From JBJKRF01 sp046704785 (GTDB taxonomy: Bacteria > Chloroflexota > Anaerolineae > Anaerolineales > Villigracilaceae): DNA of 64,000 nt. A program made the translations under genes and the position numbers. How positions within the stretch are numbered: position 1 is the stretch's first letter; every line of letters begins with the position of its first letter. The notes under the pieces were generated by a model. The model was not told the origin of the DNA and did not search any database. It was given only the letters and a program-made list of their open reading frames with translations. The stretch covers positions 1-64,000 of the forward strand of contig JBJKRF010000037.1 of the NCBI GenBank assembly GCA_046704785.1, given 5' to 3'. This document shows, piece after piece, positions 42,728 through 51,215 of this stretch.

Positions 42728-44107
42728 TTATGCTCCCGGTAGTTCTACACGATTCTGGGCAATAACCGTTTTATACCAAAGGGCGCTATCCTTCAAAATC
42801 CGTTGTTGCGTTTCCAAGTCAACCCAGACAATCCCAAATCGTTGGACATAGCCCTGACTCCACTCGAAGTTATCCATCAGCGACCAGACAAAATACCCGG
42901 CCAGCGGTACGCCGAGTTGCATCGCCTGATGGGCCGCTGCGAAGTGATCGCGCAAGTAGTTCAAACGACGGGTATCTGCCACCCGACCCGAATGGTTTGG
43001 GCCATCCGAGAACGACGCGCCGTTTTCGGTGACGTACATTTTGGGCGGTTTGTAGTTGAAGTAAACCGTGGATAAGATACCGCTCAGCCCCGGCGGATAG
43101 ATTTCCCAATTCATCTCAGTATAGTTGGTGTCGTTCCTTTCGGCTGGAAACAGAGTCTGCGGGTCGTTATCGGGAACAGAGGCCCGGGCCACATTGCGTT
43201 GGTAATAATTCACACCGATGAAGTCGGTGGAAACTGCAATCGCGCGCATATCACCGTCTTCAACGAAGTCCAACCCGTGCGGGAGCCCCCCCGATCCTTT
43301 TATGTCATCCACGACATCGCCTGGGTAGCCCCGTCCGTAGAGCGGATCCAAAAACCAGCGTTGCCACATTCCATCGCCCCGGCGAACAGCGTCACGGTCG
43401 GCAAAACTGTTCGAGGCGGGCATCGTCCAACCGATATTGAGCGCAATGCCCACTTCGGAGCCTGGGCTGTTTTGGCGAATAACGGGAACCGACCAGCCGT
43501 GCGACAACAACAGATAGTGCGCCGCGCGGACGGCAAGAGCCAGGTCTTTCAAACCGGGAGCATGAACGCCCGTGGAATATCCCAGCCAGGCGACAACCGC
43601 CGGTTCGTTATGCGTGATCCAATGCTCGACCCGGTCGCCCAGGGCGCGGGTGACGACATCCACATAGTCGACAAAGGCCTCGGCGGTGGAACGCACCGCC
43701 CAGCCGCCCGCCTCCTCCAAAGTTTGGGGCAGGTCCCAGTGATTCAAGGTGACGAACGGTTCAATCCCGGCTTCGAGCAGACTATCGACGAGACGGGCGT
43801 AGAAATCGATCCCGGCCTGATTGACTTTTCCTCGCCCGGCAGGCAGGATGCGGGGAATCCCGATCGAGAAGCGGTAAGCTTTGAGCCCCAATTCTTTCAT
43901 CAGGGCCACATCTTCCTGCCAGCGGTGGTAATGATCACAAGCGACATCCCCTGTATCACCATTAAGGATTTTGCCGGGCGTGTGAGTAAAGCGATCCCAG
44001 GTGGATTCGCCTTTTCCGTCTTCATTCCACGCGCCCTCGATTTGATAGGAGGCGGTTGCAGCGCCCCAGGCAAAATTTTCAGGGAACTTTAGAACGCTCT
44101 TTGTCAT
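42728..44107 (-). CDS. GH1 family beta-glucosidase
   Basis: Retaining beta-glycosidase of 459 residues, cytoplasmic (no signal peptide). It begins with the GH1 signature FAWGAATASYQIEGAWNEDG (in part), has the acid/base Glu in THNEP near residue 168 and the nucleophile Glu in VTENGAS near 362. C-terminal features PLAGYFVWSLMDNFEW are canonical. The size fits beta-glucosidases acting on cello-oligosaccharides or aryl glucosides; 6-phospho specificity is not suggested. The ATG at 44107 has GGAGAA in front; a 30-codon extension upstream has no support. Confidence 0.95.
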   Translation of the reverse strand: MTKSVLKFPENFAWGAATASYQIEGAWNEDGKGESTWDRFTHTPGKILNGDTGDVACDHYHRWQEDVALMKELGLKAYRFSIGIPRILPAGRGKVNQAGIDFYARLVDSLLEAGIEPFVTLNHWDLPQTLEEAGGWAVRSTAEAFVDYVDVVTRALGDRVEHWITHNEPAVVAWLGYSTGVHAPGLKDLALAVRAAHYLLLSHGWSVPVIRQNSPGSEVGIALNIGWTMPASNSFADRDAVRRGDGMWQRWFLDPLYGRGYPGDVVDDIKGSGGLPHGLDFVEDGDMRAIAVSTDFIGVNYYQRNVARASVPDNDPQTLFPAERNDTNYTEMNWEIYPPGLSGILSTVYFNYKPPKMYVTENGASFSDGPNHSGRVADTRRLNYLRDHFAAAHQAMQLGVPLAGYFVWSLMDNFEWSQGYVQRFGIVWVDLETQQRILKDSALWYKTVIAQNRVELPGA

Positions 44108-44168
44108 GGATTCTCCGAAATCTTCTGGGTCTTTGGGAATCGGCACGATAAAACTGACATCTACTCCC

Positions 44169-45101
44169 TTACCACGGGAGTTCCTCCAAAGAACCAATTT
44201 TCTGGTTTACCTCTTCAAACGATATGTTCTCTACAATTCCTGTAAGAAATTCCCAGTGCTCAACGTGCTCCACGGTTTCTCCGGGGGCCAGTTTTGCCAA
44301 CGGGCCCAACGTTTCCAGTTCGAGCACGACATCATTGCAATAGGATTCGATGTTACATTGTCGGTCAATATGGGATTGTTGTGGCTGTGGCTTAAAACGC
44401 TTGACAAACAGAATGTCGCCCCGTTGGTGGGCAATCCAGCCCGCGGTGTTGAGATAGCCGAATTTACAGGGCGGCATCAAAGCCTGACTTTGGAACACGA
44501 TGTGGTCATCGCTGATCTTCAGACGAGGATCATTCCAACGGGTGTAATTCCATAACACGAGATGACGGTTGGCATGCAGGTCAGCGTGCGGGTCATCCGG
44601 CGGGAAAACGCCAACCGTCTGTGGAAAAATGACCTTGCCCCCAAGCGGGAGTTGGGTCACCGCCCATGGCGCAAGTTCGATGCTTTGGCTGCCTTCGTTG
44701 GTGATTTGGTGTGTGAGGGTCAACGCAGGGCGTTCGGAATCGAATGCGATATGCATTTGCTTCCGAACGCCGGTTGAGGTTTCACGCACGCCGATCAGAT
44801 CAACGGCCTGGGAAGTCTGCCGAATGGTTACGCCAGAATCGTCAGGGATATAGGTGCGTTGCGGAACTTCTGGCCCGTACCAGAGCCGGTGCCCGCCATA
44901 GATGTGATACACGCCGTTTGGCGTGTCCCAATGGACGTCGGGCAACTCGGCCAACAGGTTTTCGTCCCGCCCGGGCAGGCGCAGCCCCACAATCCGTGGG
45001 CCGGCTTCGCTCAAGACATCCAGCGAGAGTGTTTTCGTCTCGACCCGTTGGGCAGCGTGACCATGATAGTCAAATTCCACAACGGCTCCGAGATTATTCA
45101 T
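44169..45101 (-). CDS. Galactose-mutarotase-fold protein (aldose-epimerase-like)
   Basis: A 310-residue protein that appears to have the supersandwich fold of aldose epimerases and DUF4380-type proteins: TLSLDVLSEAGPRIVGLRLPG at the start, then GGHRLWYGPE, ITNEGSQSIELAPWAVTQLPLGG (in part) and GETVEHVEHWEFL. The usual catalytic His/Glu set cannot be confirmed by eye. It could supply the right anomer to the phosphorylases or bind oligosaccharides. Its ATG overlaps the end of the leaderless SBP homologue copy 3 by eight bases. Confidence 0.6.
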   Translation of the reverse strand: MNNLGAVVEFDYHGHAAQRVETKTLSLDVLSEAGPRIVGLRLPGRDENLLAELPDVHWDTPNGVYHIYGGHRLWYGPEVPQRTYIPDDSGVTIRQTSQAVDLIGVRETSTGVRKQMHIAFDSERPALTLTHQITNEGSQSIELAPWAVTQLPLGGKVIFPQTVGVFPPDDPHADLHANRHLVLWNYTRWNDPRLKISDDHIVFQSQALMPPCKFGYLNTAGWIAHQRGDILFVKRFKPQPQQSHIDRQCNIESYCNDVVLELETLGPLAKLAPGETVEHVEHWEFLTGIVENISFEEVNQKIGSLEELPW

Positions 45102-46269
45102 TTGCCAGCATATTATTGATATTTTGAGCCAGCGGCTCCAAATTTTCTTTGACGATATCGCGCACGTTGGTATTCGGATTGGCAAGAACTTCCTTCCAAA
45201 TCTGTACCAACGTTGTCGCCAGACGCTCCTCAATCAGGCCCCACAGCCGCATCAGACGGAACGAACGCCCCTTTTGGAGGCCCTGACTGATAAACTCATG
45301 GATTGGGTCTGAAATTAAAGTACTGGAGGCCAGCACATCGAGACGCACCGGCCACAGGACACCTTTCCTGAAATAGGCTTCCTGTGCATAGGCGCCCGTT
45401 AGAAAACGTACGAGTTCGAGCGCTTCCCGCGGATGCAAAGTGTGTCGCCAGAGAACCAGATTGGAACCGCCGATGAAAGGTCGCCCAGGCGGGAAGGCAA
45501 TTCCGCCTTGCTGCATGACGGTTGGCTGGAGTCGCAGCCAGGGGCCGCTGATCGTAACGGGCACCTGACCATTCCAAAACAGGGCATCCGATTCCACATC
45601 ATCCACTTCGTGATGCGCAGGGTCGACGAACTGGCCCAGTTCAAAGTAATGTGTGAATCCACTGATCGCTTCGGGCGCTGCGAACCTCACACTCTGACCT
45701 TCAGGATCGCCAAAATGTCCGTTGGCGCCCCAGACCCACGCAGCCGCATTGTGCAAAGTCATGCGTGTTTTGTGCGTCGGGAGCGCCAGCGGGCCTTGAT
45801 GCGTTCTCTGTTGCAAACGTTTCAACGTCTGCTTGAAAGCCTCAGGAGTGCTGAACGCCTTTTTCTCGTCGATACCGGCTTCCTTGAGCGCGTCCTTCCG
45901 GTAATACACGAAGCGCGTATCCGCCAGCCAGGGAACCGCCCACGTTTGGGGCATCCCCGCCAGGGAGGTTGTGCTCCAAAGTGGCTCAAGGAAAGCGTTT
46001 TGTCCGCCCAGCTTATCGATTTCCATCTGCGTGAAGGGGCGCAGGCTGTTCATCCCAACGAAGTCGCTCAACCAGGTCGAGCCAATCTCCGACACATCGA
46101 ATCCATAACGGTAAATGCTGGATCGGGTAAGGTCAGACCAGGCGTCTTCCCAAGTCAATCGATGAATTTCTACGTGGATACCAGTCTGTTGTTCAAACTC
46201 CTGAATAGCCGGAGTAACCAGATCCGGGGCATCAGGTGCAGCGATATGAGAAAAAGAAATCGTCGTCAT
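45094..46269 (-). CDS. Solute-binding-protein homologue without export signal, copy 3
   Basis: A 391-residue relative of copies 1 and 2, more diverged. It begins TTISFSHIAAPDAPDLV, with no signal peptide or lipobox, and has DVSEIGSTWLSDFVGMNSLRPF (in part) and TWAVPWLADTRFVYYRKDAL. Its start lies 10 bases after a GH94 stop, and it overlaps the mutarotase-like gene downstream, so it is embedded in the enzyme part of the operon and not next to the permeases. It is probably cytoplasmic; the function is unknown. Confidence 0.85.
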   Translation of the reverse strand: MTTISFSHIAAPDAPDLVTPAIQEFEQQTGIHVEIHRLTWEDAWSDLTRSSIYRYGFDVSEIGSTWLSDFVGMNSLRPFTQMEIDKLGGQNAFLEPLWSTTSLAGMPQTWAVPWLADTRFVYYRKDALKEAGIDEKKAFSTPEAFKQTLKRLQQRTHQGPLALPTHKTRMTLHNAAAWVWGANGHFGDPEGQSVRFAAPEAISGFTHYFELGQFVDPAHHEVDDVESDALFWNGQVPVTISGPWLRLQPTVMQQGGIAFPPGRPFIGGSNLVLWRHTLHPREALELVRFLTGAYAQEAYFRKGVLWPVRLDVLASSTLISDPIHEFISQGLQKGRSFRLMRLWGLIEERLATTLVQIWKEVLANPNTNVRDIVKENLEPLAQNINNMLANE

Positions 46270-46279
46270 CAGAGTCTTC

Positions 46280-48688
46280 TCATCCTCCTAAAGTAAGTTC
46301 CACTTTATGGATGCCTCCGTGCGAGACAGGGACCACGTCTCCCGCCACTTGCATACCATCGACGAGGAGGCGTTTTACGCCCCGATTAACATGCTGCGGG
46401 TTACGAACGGTAATTTCGTACGTAGCTCCCCGGAATTTGCGGGTTGCCTTGAAGCCATCCCACGAGGAGGGGATGCACGGGTCGATTTTCAACCCGTCAT
46501 ATTCTGCCCGGATGCCAAGAATCCATTGCGTCCCGGCCTGGTAACACCAGGAGGCCGTTCCTGAAAGCCAGGAGTTGCGGGCCAGCCCAAATTTAGGATG
46601 TTCATCTGCCAAGATATTTTGTGGATAGACGTAAGGTTCACACTGGTAAATTTCGATGCTTTCGTTCTTGCCAGCCGGATTGATCTGCGCGTAATATTCG
46701 TAGGCGCGTTCGCCGTTCCCCAACATCGTTTCGGCGATCATGGCCCACGGGTTGGGATGCAGGAAAATGCCGCCATTCTCCTTGGCACCGGGCGGATAGG
46801 TGGTCACGCCACCGTAGCGCGAGTCGAAGCCGTCGAACCCCGGCGCGGAGAGTTTAATCCCATATTTGGTGTTCAAGCGCTGGTAGACTGAATCCAGCGC
46901 CGCGCGGGCATGTTCGGGAGAAGCGAATCCGGCCATCACAGCCCAGGCCTGACCATAAAGATAGATCTGGCCTTTTTCATTCTTATGCGAACCAAGCACA
47001 GAGCCGTCGTGATCGAAATACTCGATGAACCAGGCCCCATCCCAGGCGTCTTTATCGATGTGAGATTTCATCTCCTCGTAAGCGGCCCGGAATTCCGCTG
47101 CGACCTTTTTCTGCCCAAGGCGGTCGAGCAACGGAATAAACTCTGTCAGCCCACGCCCATATAGACTGGCGGTGAAGAGCGACTCGGCGCCCGTCGCCAG
47201 ATTCATGGTGTCATTCCAATCGGCAAAGCCCAGCAGCGGGAGCCCATGCGCGCCCACGTTCTTCCGGGTAAAGTTCAGGCCTCGTTTGACGTGTTCCAGC
47301 ACGCTGGCAGACTCGATGGCTTTGCCTTGCTTGTCTTTGTCATAAAAAGGAACCAGTTCTTCGAGAAATGCAAAATCGCCGCTCTCTTTCAGGTAAGACA
47401 CGATACCGAGGATGCTCCACAGGTGATCGTCGCTGTAATAATTGGGATGGTCTTCCATCTCGGTCGAGTCGCCTTCGGAGCCTTCCAGCGTCAACGGGTT
47501 GAACTGGTGCATGGCCGACCCATCCCGTTTCTGGAAGGAAAGCAGCGTTTTCAGAAAGGCTTTCCCGTCTTCGGGTAGGGCCGCCATGACGGCCAACACG
47601 TCCTGCGACGAATCCCGTATGCCAATCCCGCGCGCGCCCAATCCCAACTGGTAGTAAGAAAGATAACGCGACCATTGCCGGGTGATGAAACACTGGTGCG
47701 GATTGTGCACGTTCAGCATGGTGTTCATGGCGAGGTCGGGCGTTTCCACCTGGAGTGTGTCGAGGTAGTCGCCCCAGAAAGCCGCCATTTCCACCAGCGC
47801 AGCATCCACCTTTTCAGGGTTGCGAAAACGTTCGATGCAAGCACTTGCTGCCGCCAGATTGGCCTCCTGTCCTAACTGAGTGATGAGACGGCGCGAATCA
47901 CCCGGCGGAAGGACGCCGAGATGATGCAGTAAGGCAGCAATGTTATCGCCCCTGACAGCCTGGCTGCCGGGCAATTCGGCGCTATAGAGGCCGTGGGGAG
48001 TCTGCCACGAGCCGTATTCGTTGTCGCCCAGGAACTTTTCACGATCCGTCTCGAAGGACGAGGCCGGCAGGTTCGAAGTGAAATAGTTGATCTTTATATC
48101 ACGATACATGAACGGATACTGCACCAGCACCGTGAAATTCCCGTCCTTGACGGCTTTCGACTGCATCGTCTGCGGAACCCAATCCGCATTGGTGAACTGC
48201 TTGAGCGCGTCTGGATGGCTATATTCCAATACCGGAATGGCGTCCACTTCCAGTGGCTGGTCGGAGAGGTTGGTCACTTTGATGTCGCGCACTTCGCAAG
48301 CCGCTCCAGGGGGGACGAAGATCGTAGCCTCCATGCGCAAGCCGTGGAATTCGCTGATGATGCGCGTATACCCCAGCCCGATATGGCACTCATACAAATC
48401 GTATGGATCGAGCGTGGGCACGAAGAAGGGCGAAAATACTTTGTAGCCGTTGACACCCTTGATACGCAGGTAGAGCGTTTCGCCTTTGAAGTCTGACGAC
48501 GGCATCTGCTGAATATATTTCGTAATGCGGTTGAAGGTTGGATCTTCCTTGCAGATCAGCGCCCCACCGGTGTGATCCACAAACCCGCCAAAAGCAAGCG
48601 TGCCGATATAGTTGATCCACTTCACCGGTGTCTTCGGATCGGTGATCACATATTCACGCTGCGCGTCGTCGAAATAGCCGTATTTCAT
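46280..48688 (-). CDS. GH94 family glycoside phosphorylase, specificity unresolved
   Basis: Inverting phosphorylase that splits a beta-glucoside with phosphate to give glucose 1-phosphate. The 802-residue protein has the GH94 N-terminal beta domain (MKYGYFDDAQREYVIT) and an (alpha/alpha)6 barrel with RGIGIRDSSQDVLAV and the catalytic Asp in LGFADWNDTMN near residue 488, then ENGGIFLHPNPWAMIAE. It differs from the neighbour cellobiose phosphorylase around the substrate loops (GARGIGIRDS against GRGMGFRDS). Candidates are chitobiose, laminaribiose or cellobionic acid phosphorylase, and the sequence does not decide. No signal peptide, so the enzyme acts inside the cell. Confidence 0.88.
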   Translation of the reverse strand: MKYGYFDDAQREYVITDPKTPVKWINYIGTLAFGGFVDHTGGALICKEDPTFNRITKYIQQMPSSDFKGETLYLRIKGVNGYKVFSPFFVPTLDPYDLYECHIGLGYTRIISEFHGLRMEATIFVPPGAACEVRDIKVTNLSDQPLEVDAIPVLEYSHPDALKQFTNADWVPQTMQSKAVKDGNFTVLVQYPFMYRDIKINYFTSNLPASSFETDREKFLGDNEYGSWQTPHGLYSAELPGSQAVRGDNIAALLHHLGVLPPGDSRRLITQLGQEANLAAASACIERFRNPEKVDAALVEMAAFWGDYLDTLQVETPDLAMNTMLNVHNPHQCFITRQWSRYLSYYQLGLGARGIGIRDSSQDVLAVMAALPEDGKAFLKTLLSFQKRDGSAMHQFNPLTLEGSEGDSTEMEDHPNYYSDDHLWSILGIVSYLKESGDFAFLEELVPFYDKDKQGKAIESASVLEHVKRGLNFTRKNVGAHGLPLLGFADWNDTMNLATGAESLFTASLYGRGLTEFIPLLDRLGQKKVAAEFRAAYEEMKSHIDKDAWDGAWFIEYFDHDGSVLGSHKNEKGQIYLYGQAWAVMAGFASPEHARAALDSVYQRLNTKYGIKLSAPGFDGFDSRYGGVTTYPPGAKENGGIFLHPNPWAMIAETMLGNGERAYEYYAQINPAGKNESIEIYQCEPYVYPQNILADEHPKFGLARNSWLSGTASWCYQAGTQWILGIRAEYDGLKIDPCIPSSWDGFKATRKFRGATYEITVRNPQHVNRGVKRLLVDGMQVAGDVVPVSHGGIHKVELTLGG

Positions 48689-48747
48689 ACTCTCTCCATG
48701 ACATGAATTGTAAAGGGAATAGCAGCAGTTTTACCCTTACAAAGTCG

Positions 48748-51201
48748 TTATCGAAGAACTGCTTTCACTTCCACGGTCGCACCCGCCTTCGCCAGCGGGA
48801 CCGTGGCGCCTTCCACCGCCTTGCCATCCGCCGTCAAAGTGAGTTGGTTGCCCGGCCCCTGGCGTTCGATGCTGATTCGATACGTTGCGCCCCGGAACTG
48901 ACGTGTGGCGCTGAAGCCCTTCCACCCCGCAGGGACAACCGGCTGCACTTCCAAACCGTCGAAACCGGCGCGAATTCCCAGGATATATTGCGTAATGGCG
49001 ACATAATTCCAAGCAGCGGTGCCCGACAACCAGGAATTCTTGGCTTCGCCGTGAGTAGGCGCGTCTTTGCCCGCGATCATCTGGGCGTAAACGTACGGCT
49101 CGCACTTGTGCAGTTCGCTGATTTGCTCGCGCGCCGACGGATTGATGCGCTTGTAGTAGTCAAAGGCTTTGTCGCCGCGCCCCACCAGGGTTTCGGCAAT
49201 CATAATCCAGGGATTGGTGTGGCAGAAAATCCCTGCATTTTCCTTATAACCGGGCGGATAAGACGAAATCTCGCCCAGGTGCAGGTAATATCGACTGAAA
49301 GCGGGCTGCTGCAGGACGATGCCGTGCGGCGTAGCCAGGTGCTGATCGACGGCGTCCAGCGCCTTGACAGCGTTGCCATTTTCCACGCCCAGTCCGGCCA
49401 TGATGCAGATGCCCTGCGGTTCGATGAAAATCTTGCCTTCGTCGTTCTCCTTCGAGCCGAGCACATGGCTGAAGTCGTCATACGCGCGCCGGAACCACTC
49501 GCCGTCCCAACCGGCCGCCCAGACGGTTTTTTCCATCTCGGCGGCGGCCTGCTGCACCTTCTCGAGTTGCGCCGGATCGTTACGATGTTTGGCGATTCCG
49601 GCCATCTCGCCGCAAGCCAGCACGAACAAACCGGCAATGAAAACGCTCTCAGCCACTTTGCCGTCTTTGTTGGTCGTCGTCTGGAAAGACTGGCCCGGCG
49701 TATCAGAGAAACAGTTCAAATTCAGGCAGTCGTTCCAGTCGGCGCGCCCGATGAGCGGCAACTTGTGCGGGCCCAGCCGGTCGAGCGTATACTGCAGCGA
49801 ACGCTGCAAATGCTCGTAGAGCGGCGTCTCGCTGCCCGGCTCGTTCTCGTACTGCACCGGCTCATCGAGAATACTCCAGTCGCCGGTCTCCTTGATATAA
49901 GCGGACACGCCCAGCACCAGCCAGGCCGGATCGTCGTTGAAGCCCGAGCCGACATCATTGTTGCCGCGCTTGGTCAGGGGCTGGTACTGGTGGAAGGCTC
50001 CGCCGCTCTTGAGTTGCGTCGCCGCCAGATCGAGGATGCGCTCGCGTGCGCGTTCGGGGATCATGTGCACGAAACCGAGCAGGTCCTGGTTCGAATCACG
50101 GAAGCCCATACCGCGCCCAATGCCGCTCTCGAAATACGAGGCCGAACGGCTCATGTTGAACGTCACCATGCACTGGTAGGCATTCCAGATATTGACCATG
50201 CGGTTCGTATCGTCATCCGGCGTATCGACCTGTAACTTACCCAGCAGCGAGGTCCAGTAATCGCGCAGGGCGGTGAACGCCGCGTCCACGTTCTGGGGCT
50301 GGAGATACTTCGCAATCAGCGGCTTGACCGTCTTCTTGTTGACAGTCTGGGAATTCGGCGGGTCGAACTTATCATCCTGGGGGTTCTCGTGATAACCGAG
50401 CAGGAAAATGACCTTCTTCTGCTCGCCGGGTTTCAACTGGACTTTGACGTGGTGCGACCCGATGGGCTGCCAGCCATGCGCTTCGCTCTGCCCCGACTGG
50501 CCCTGCTCGACGACGAGCGGCTCGTTCCAGCCCCGATAGGGCCCCAGGAAGGTCTCGCGCTGCGTGTCATAGCCGGCCAGCGGCTCGGAGCAGGCAAAGA
50601 ACGCAAAATGGTCGCGGCGTTCGCGGTATTCGGTCTTGTGGTAGATGACTTCATCGACCAGTTCGATCTGCCCGGTGGAGAAGTTACGCTGGAAGTTGGT
50701 GGCGTCGTCATTGGCGTCCCACAGGCAAAACTCGACCGCCGAAAAGACGGACAGGTCGGCAGGCGTCGAACGCCGGTTGGTCAGGGTCATCTCCCAGATT
50801 TCGAGGCTTTCGCCGAGCGGCACAAAATAGCGGGTTTGCGCTTCGATGCCGTTCGCCAACGATTTGATGATGGTGTAGCCCTGTCCGTGACGGCATTCGT
50901 ACGAGTCGAGCGCGCTACGGGTGGGCATCCAGCTTGGAGACCAGTAACGAGGCTGCGGGGCGTTTGAGGCGTTGTCCCGCAGGTAGATGTAACGTCCGCC
51001 CAGGTCTAGCGGGGAGTTGTTGTAGCGATAGCGTGTCAGGCGACGCAGGCGGGCATCCTTATAAAAGGAGTAACCGCCAGCCGTGTTCGAGATCAACCCG
51101 AAATATTCCTCGCAGCCCAGGTAGTTGATCCAGGGCAAGGGTGTATCAGGGCGTTCGATTACATATTCGCGGTTTTGGTCGTCAAAATGTCCGTACTGCA
51201 T
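48748..51201 (-). CDS. Cellobiose phosphorylase (GH94)
   Basis: Splits cellobiose with phosphate into glucose and glucose 1-phosphate in the cytoplasm. The 817-residue protein closely follows the cellobiose phosphorylase pattern: MQYGHFDDQNREYVI, SRSASYFESGIGRGMGFRDSNQDLLGFVH (in part), HQYQPLTKRGNN, the catalytic Asp in GRADWNDCLNLN near residue 487, and ENAGIFCHTNPWIM. The start at 51201 with GGGAGAC gives the usual length of about 810; the frame stays open much further upstream inside GH3, but that extension is Arg-rich shadow sequence. Confidence 0.93.
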   Translation of the reverse strand: MQYGHFDDQNREYVIERPDTPLPWINYLGCEEYFGLISNTAGGYSFYKDARLRRLTRYRYNNSPLDLGGRYIYLRDNASNAPQPRYWSPSWMPTRSALDSYECRHGQGYTIIKSLANGIEAQTRYFVPLGESLEIWEMTLTNRRSTPADLSVFSAVEFCLWDANDDATNFQRNFSTGQIELVDEVIYHKTEYRERRDHFAFFACSEPLAGYDTQRETFLGPYRGWNEPLVVEQGQSGQSEAHGWQPIGSHHVKVQLKPGEQKKVIFLLGYHENPQDDKFDPPNSQTVNKKTVKPLIAKYLQPQNVDAAFTALRDYWTSLLGKLQVDTPDDDTNRMVNIWNAYQCMVTFNMSRSASYFESGIGRGMGFRDSNQDLLGFVHMIPERARERILDLAATQLKSGGAFHQYQPLTKRGNNDVGSGFNDDPAWLVLGVSAYIKETGDWSILDEPVQYENEPGSETPLYEHLQRSLQYTLDRLGPHKLPLIGRADWNDCLNLNCFSDTPGQSFQTTTNKDGKVAESVFIAGLFVLACGEMAGIAKHRNDPAQLEKVQQAAAEMEKTVWAAGWDGEWFRRAYDDFSHVLGSKENDEGKIFIEPQGICIMAGLGVENGNAVKALDAVDQHLATPHGIVLQQPAFSRYYLHLGEISSYPPGYKENAGIFCHTNPWIMIAETLVGRGDKAFDYYKRINPSAREQISELHKCEPYVYAQMIAGKDAPTHGEAKNSWLSGTAAWNYVAITQYILGIRAGFDGLEVQPVVPAGWKGFSATRQFRGATYRISIERQGPGNQLTLTADGKAVEGATVPLAKAGATVEVKAVLR

Positions 51202-51215
51202 AAAGTCTCCCATCA

